Shown: positions 60,891 through 64,000 of the stretch, one piece after another
Numbering within the stretch: the first letter of the stretch is position 1
How the letters are laid out: each line of letters starts with the position of its first letter
Origin: Kistimonas sp964291505
Lineage (GTDB): Bacteria > Pseudomonadota > Gammaproteobacteria > Pseudomonadales > Endozoicomonadaceae
Assembly (NCBI GenBank): GCA_964291505.2
Contig: OZ220199.1
Location: 1,302,001-1,366,000, forward strand
Direction of reading: 5' to 3'
Length of the DNA stretch: 64,000 nt
The notes under the pieces: generated by a model
Database searches by the model: none
The model's input: the letters and a program-made list of their open reading frames with translations, nothing else
What the model was told of the DNA's origin: nothing
Program-made: the position numbers and the translations under genes

Positions 60891-62603
60891 ATGACGGCAT
60901 CCCGGTTGAGCTACACCTCCGGCACTGCAGAACAACCTTTACTGGGGATGACCATCGGCGAAATGCTGGATATCACGGCAGACCGTTTTCCTGACAGGGA
61001 AGCACTGGTTGTTCGGCACCAATCGATTCGCTGGTCCTGGCGCGAACTGGAGAATAAGACCAATGCCTGTGCACGAGCGCTTCTGGCCATAGGCGTCGAG
61101 CAGGGGGATCGAATCGGTATCTGGTCACCCAATCGGTCGGAATGGACGTTGATCCAACTCGCAGCCGCAAAGATCGGCGCCATTCTGGTGAACATCAATC
61201 CCGCCTATCGCATCCCAGAGCTGAAATATGCCATGAACCTCTGTGGTATTCGCTTTCTGGTCACCGCCGAACAGTTCAAGCACTCCGATTACATTGGGAT
61301 GTTGCAATCCCTTCTGTCCGAACCACAAAAGAATCCCGGCCAACCTGAATTAAGCAGGGAAATCCCCACACTGGAAACCATCATCACCCTGTCTGATAAG
61401 ACGTATCCGGGTATGAGCCGCTGGCAGGAGTTTTTGGAGAAAGGGAACAGCTTGTCAGAAAATGATTGGGGACAACGTCAGCAAGCCCTTCAGTTCGATG
61501 ATCCTATCAACATCCAGTACACCTCCGGCACCACCGGGCACCCCAAAGGCGTGACTCTGACCCATCACAACATTCTGAATAATGCCTACTTTGTGGCTCG
61601 TCAGATGCTCCTCACGGAGCAAGATCGTCTGGTGGTTCCGGTTCCGTTGTATCACTGTTTTGGTATGGTGCTCGCCAACCTGGCCTGCCTGACCTGTGGC
61701 GCTACACTGATTTACCCCTCTGAAGGTTTTGATGCCAAACAGACACTGACTGCAGTGGCAGAGGAGAAAGCCACGGCATTACATGGGGTTCCCACCATGT
61801 TCATTGCCGAGCTGCATGATCCCGACTTTGCCAGCTACGACCTCTCCAGCCTGCGCACAGGGATTATTGCCGGCAGCCTCTGCCCGGTGGAACTGATGAA
61901 ACGCATTATCAATGATATGCATCTCAGCGAAATCCAGATCGGCTACGGAATGACGGAAACCAGTCCCATCAGCACCCAGACCAGCCACGACACCTCACTG
62001 GAACAGCGGGTTACCACCGTGGGCAGAACCCAACCCCATCAGGAAACCAAAATCATCGCTACCGATGATCAGCGTATTGTCCCTAGAGGGCAGATCGGTG
62101 AACTCTGCACCCGTGGCTACAGTGTCATGATGAAATACTGGGGTGATGAAGAAGCCACCGGGCACGCCATTGACGAAGCAGGCTGGATGCACAGTGGCGA
62201 CCTGGCCCTGATGGATGAAGACGGCTTTATCCAGATTATTGGACGTATCAAGGATATGGTGATCCGTGGCGGAGAAAACATCTACCCGAAGGAAATCGAA
62301 GACCTGTTTTATACCCATCCGGCAGTGGCTGAAATTCATGTCACCGGTGTGCCTGATCCTAAATATGGGGAGGCTGTCATCGCCTGGATCAGGTTAAAGG
62401 ACGGTATTGAACAACCATCAGAGGAATCACTTCGGGATTTCTGCAAGGACCAGATTGCTCACTTCAAAATACCCCGCTATTTCAAATTTACGGACAGTTT
62501 TCCGATGACCATTACCGGTAAGGTTCAGAAATATAAAATCCGCGAAATAAGTACTAAAGAGCTGCATCTGGATGAAACAGCCTTGCCAGGTACCGCTATC
62601 TAA
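60891..62603 (+). CDS. Acyl-CoA synthetase (AMP-binding, medium/long-chain type)
   Basis: This 570-residue ANL-superfamily ligase activates a fatty or other carboxylic acid to its CoA thioester through an acyl-AMP. The P-loop YTSGTTGHPKGV lies near residue 205, the A5 motif YGMTETSP near 350, and the hinge and C-terminal block DLALMDEDGFIQIIGRIKD near 440, ending with GKVQKYKIRE and the catalytic Lys. The N-terminal part fits the FadD/acyl-CoA synthetase branch common in pseudomonads. Fatty acids released by the ceramidase would be suitable substrates, but no such link is shown. Confidence 0.92.
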   Translation: MTASRLSYTSGTAEQPLLGMTIGEMLDITADRFPDREALVVRHQSIRWSWRELENKTNACARALLAIGVEQGDRIGIWSPNRSEWTLIQLAAAKIGAILVNINPAYRIPELKYAMNLCGIRFLVTAEQFKHSDYIGMLQSLLSEPQKNPGQPELSREIPTLETIITLSDKTYPGMSRWQEFLEKGNSLSENDWGQRQQALQFDDPINIQYTSGTTGHPKGVTLTHHNILNNAYFVARQMLLTEQDRLVVPVPLYHCFGMVLANLACLTCGATLIYPSEGFDAKQTLTAVAEEKATALHGVPTMFIAELHDPDFASYDLSSLRTGIIAGSLCPVELMKRIINDMHLSEIQIGYGMTETSPISTQTSHDTSLEQRVTTVGRTQPHQETKIIATDDQRIVPRGQIGELCTRGYSVMMKYWGDEEATGHAIDEAGWMHSGDLALMDEDGFIQIIGRIKDMVIRGGENIYPKEIEDLFYTHPAVAEIHVTGVPDPKYGEAVIAWIRLKDGIEQPSEESLRDFCKDQIAHFKIPRYFKFTDSFPMTITGKVQKYKIREISTKELHLDETALPGTAI

Positions 62604-62672
62604 GCCCATAGTTTTCAGCAGATAATGAAAAACCTGTTCATTACTTTTATGCATACTGTCAGGGGATAAATC

Positions 62673-63215
62673 ATGTCTTCACCGGTTAGAACCTACCAGA
62701 ACAAAACACCTAAGTTGGGTGATCGTGTCTTTGTGGATCCAACAGCGGTTGTTCTGGGTGATGTAGAAATCGGTGATGACAGTTCCGTCTGGCCCATGGC
62801 AGTAATCCGTGGCGATATGCACGCCATTAGAATCGGACAACGGACCAGTGTGCAGGATGGTGCAGTTCTTCATATCACCCATGCAGGCCCCTTTAATCCT
62901 GACGGCTGGCCGCTGATCATCGGTGATGATGTCACCATCGGCCACAAAGCCTGCCTGCATGGCTGCACCATTCATGATCGGGTTCTGATTGGCATTGGCG
63001 CCATTGTCATGGATGGCGCGGTAGTGGAGTCCGAAGTACTGGTTGCCGCCGGTGCGATGATCGCTCCCGGCAAAGTGCTGGAGAGCGGCTTTGTCTACAA
63101 GGGTAACCCTGCCAAAAAAGCACGTCCCTTAACCGAGAAAGAGCGCAGTTTCTTTACTTACAGTGCAGAGAATTACCGGAAACTGAAAGACCTGCACATC
63201 GCAGAAGATTACTGA
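62673..63215 (+). CDS. Gamma carbonic anhydrase family protein (YrdA-like)
   Basis: This 180-residue protein has a left-handed beta-helix made of hexapeptide repeats (for example IGDDSS, IGDDVT, VLIGIG). The zinc-binding His residues are visible in VLHITHAG near residue 70 and in GHKACLHGC near 91-99. Proteins of the YrdA/CaiE type bind zinc, but carbonic anhydrase activity is shown only for some. It follows the acyl-CoA ligase gene by 69 bases on the same strand and converges with maiA. Confidence 0.93.
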   Translation: MSSPVRTYQNKTPKLGDRVFVDPTAVVLGDVEIGDDSSVWPMAVIRGDMHAIRIGQRTSVQDGAVLHITHAGPFNPDGWPLIIGDDVTIGHKACLHGCTIHDRVLIGIGAIVMDGAVVESEVLVAAGAMIAPGKVLESGFVYKGNPAKKARPLTEKERSFFTYSAENYRKLKDLHIAEDY

Positions 63216-63223
63216 GAAATTGC

Positions 63224-63856
63224 TTACACAATGGCATCTGCCTGATTTTCAGGCATTGATTTCTGGAAAGGCGCTAGCTGGTTGCAGTGTTCGTAGACTT
63301 GCCGAATAGCAGGGTAGGGCGACAGATCCACCTTAAATCGAAGGGCATTGTAGACCTGTGGAATCAAGCAGATATCCGCCAATGTTGGTTGTTCTCCAAT
63401 ACAAAAGCCTGAACCCGATAACTGAAGTTCCAGCGCCTCAAACCCCGTCGCGATCCAGTGTGCATACCAGTCGGTTTTTGCTGTATCAGACACATCCAGC
63501 TCACCTTGCAGATAATGCAACACCCGCAGGTTATTTAGTGGGTGAATATCACAGGCAATCTGGCAGGCCAGACTCCTGATCTGCGCTCTTAACCATGTAT
63601 CTCCCGGCAACAACAGAGGCGATTCCGGATGACTTTCATCCAACCACTCCATGATGGCCAGCGACTGACTCAATAACCCCAGGGGTGTTTCCAGTGCAGG
63701 CACCAGCCCTTGCGGGTTTCGGTCCCGATAGGCCGGCGAGCTCTGCTCACCGGTTCTCAGGTTAATCGGAATAGAATCGTAAGAAATCCCTTTCAGGTTC
63801 AACGCAATCCGTATCCGGTAAGCCGCGGAGGATCGGAAATAGTCATACAGCTTCAT
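63224..63856 (-). CDS. maiA: Maleylacetoacetate isomerase (GST zeta class)
   Basis: MaiA isomerises maleylacetoacetate to fumarylacetoacetate in tyrosine and homogentisate catabolism, using glutathione. The 210-residue protein has the zeta-class signature YFRSSAAYRIRIALNLKG near residue 6-23 with the SSAAYR active-site loop, NPQGLVPALE near 48 and the C-terminal GEQPTLADICLIPQVYNA near 155. Its start overlaps the stop of the upstream fumarylacetoacetase gene (ATGA), so the two consecutive enzymes of the pathway are translationally coupled. Confidence 0.95.
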   Translation of the reverse strand: MKLYDYFRSSAAYRIRIALNLKGISYDSIPINLRTGEQSSPAYRDRNPQGLVPALETPLGLLSQSLAIMEWLDESHPESPLLLPGDTWLRAQIRSLACQIACDIHPLNNLRVLHYLQGELDVSDTAKTDWYAHWIATGFEALELQLSGSGFCIGEQPTLADICLIPQVYNALRFKVDLSPYPAIRQVYEHCNQLAPFQKSMPENQADAIV

Positions 63857-64000
63857 GCATCCGCCTCGTATTGGCAGATGCGTTGATCAATGGCACCAAA
63901 AATGGATTGCCCGTTGTTATCCAGCATTTCAATCCGTACCCGGTCACCGAACCGTAGGAAAGGTGTCTGGGCTTCCCCACCTTCAATAATCTCAAGCATT
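63853..64000 (-). CDS. fahA: Fumarylacetoacetase, C-terminal fragment cut by the window
   Basis: Only the last 49 codons are in the window. The fragment reads FLRFGDRVRIEMLDNNGQ followed by SIFGAIDQRI, which is the conserved C-terminal end of bacterial fumarylacetoacetase, the last enzyme of tyrosine breakdown to fumarate and acetoacetate. The frame stays open to the window edge. It overlaps the maiA start by 4 bases. The identification rests on this short segment plus the maiA linkage. Confidence 0.85.
   Translation of the reverse strand, partial: MLEIIEGGEAQTPFLRFGDRVRIEMLDNNGQSIFGAIDQRICQYEADA

Noticed and set aside
60168..60935. Open frame antisense to satP
   Set aside because: Highly polar, Gln/Gly/His-rich composition and complete overlap with a well-defined membrane protein gene.

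Overview
The window is a piece of a gammaproteobacterial chromosome of moderate GC content. The gene order closely follows two blocks known from Pseudomonas and its relatives: metX-metW-DUF4426-rdgB-hemW, and endonuclease/dsbA/cytochrome c4/cytochrome c5/engB/[small RNA]/polA/DUF2782/thrB/.../zur-znuC-znuB. A complete cytochrome c oxidase block follows. The AT-richer orphan genes, the neutral ceramidase and the NAPE-PLD-like hydrolase placed between these blocks suggest a host-associated Oceanospirillales-type bacterium, perhaps near Endozoicomonas. That assignment is an inference from gene content, not a search result. I saw no rRNA, tRNA, insertion sequence, phage or CRISPR array.

Layout. 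1-3774: methionine biosynthesis (metX cut by the window edge, metW), DUF4426, rdgB, hemW. 3914-7611: endonuclease-like protein, dsbA, two small cytochromes c, engB. 7612-10264: the engB-polA interval, which in Pseudomonas holds the AlgU-dependent sRNA ErsA. Here it holds three minus-strand sRNA-like units, each with a sigma-E-type promoter and a U7 terminator, plus an inserted 640-residue metallo-beta-lactamase-fold hydrolase. 10265-16278: polA, DUF2782 lipoprotein, thrB, and an alkaline phosphatase with a three-repeat PHO box. 16279-22360: orphan genes, a LysR/racemase pair, a His-rich secreted protein and two effector-like unknowns. 22388-25142: Zur-regulated zur-znuC-znuB without znuA, and an NfsB-like nitroreductase. 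25152-35154: aa3-type oxidase with a cytochrome c domain on subunit II, with all assembly factors (Sco, CtaB, CtaA, SURF1, CtaG), interrupted by a secreted SurE-like phosphatase.

35155-64000 is more mosaic. It contains an SDR and a LysR gene, a cloverleaf-like structured element in a gene-free stretch, and a MarR/PAP2 divergent pair with three phased palindromes. Next come a secreted fimbrial-like protein, a LysE exporter with its LysR, BrnQ, a C45-family Ntn-hydrolase, and two paralogous outer membrane barrels flanking a CDF-type transporter. Then follow YheV, a PfkB kinase, PrlC, a BigR-like repressor with two YeeE/YedE sulfur transporters, a secreted S41-like protein that has lost its serine, and a neutral ceramidase. 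The window ends with a SatP-type acetate channel preceded by a perfect CRP site, an acyl-CoA ligase, a gamma carbonic anhydrase, and the maiA-fahA tyrosine catabolism pair (fahA cut by the edge).

The most unusual features are the three-unit sRNA cluster, the cloverleaf element at 37651-37765, the phased MarR/PAP2 operators, and the unlinked group of predicted N-acyl-lipid hydrolases (NAPE-PLD-like, C45, ceramidase).
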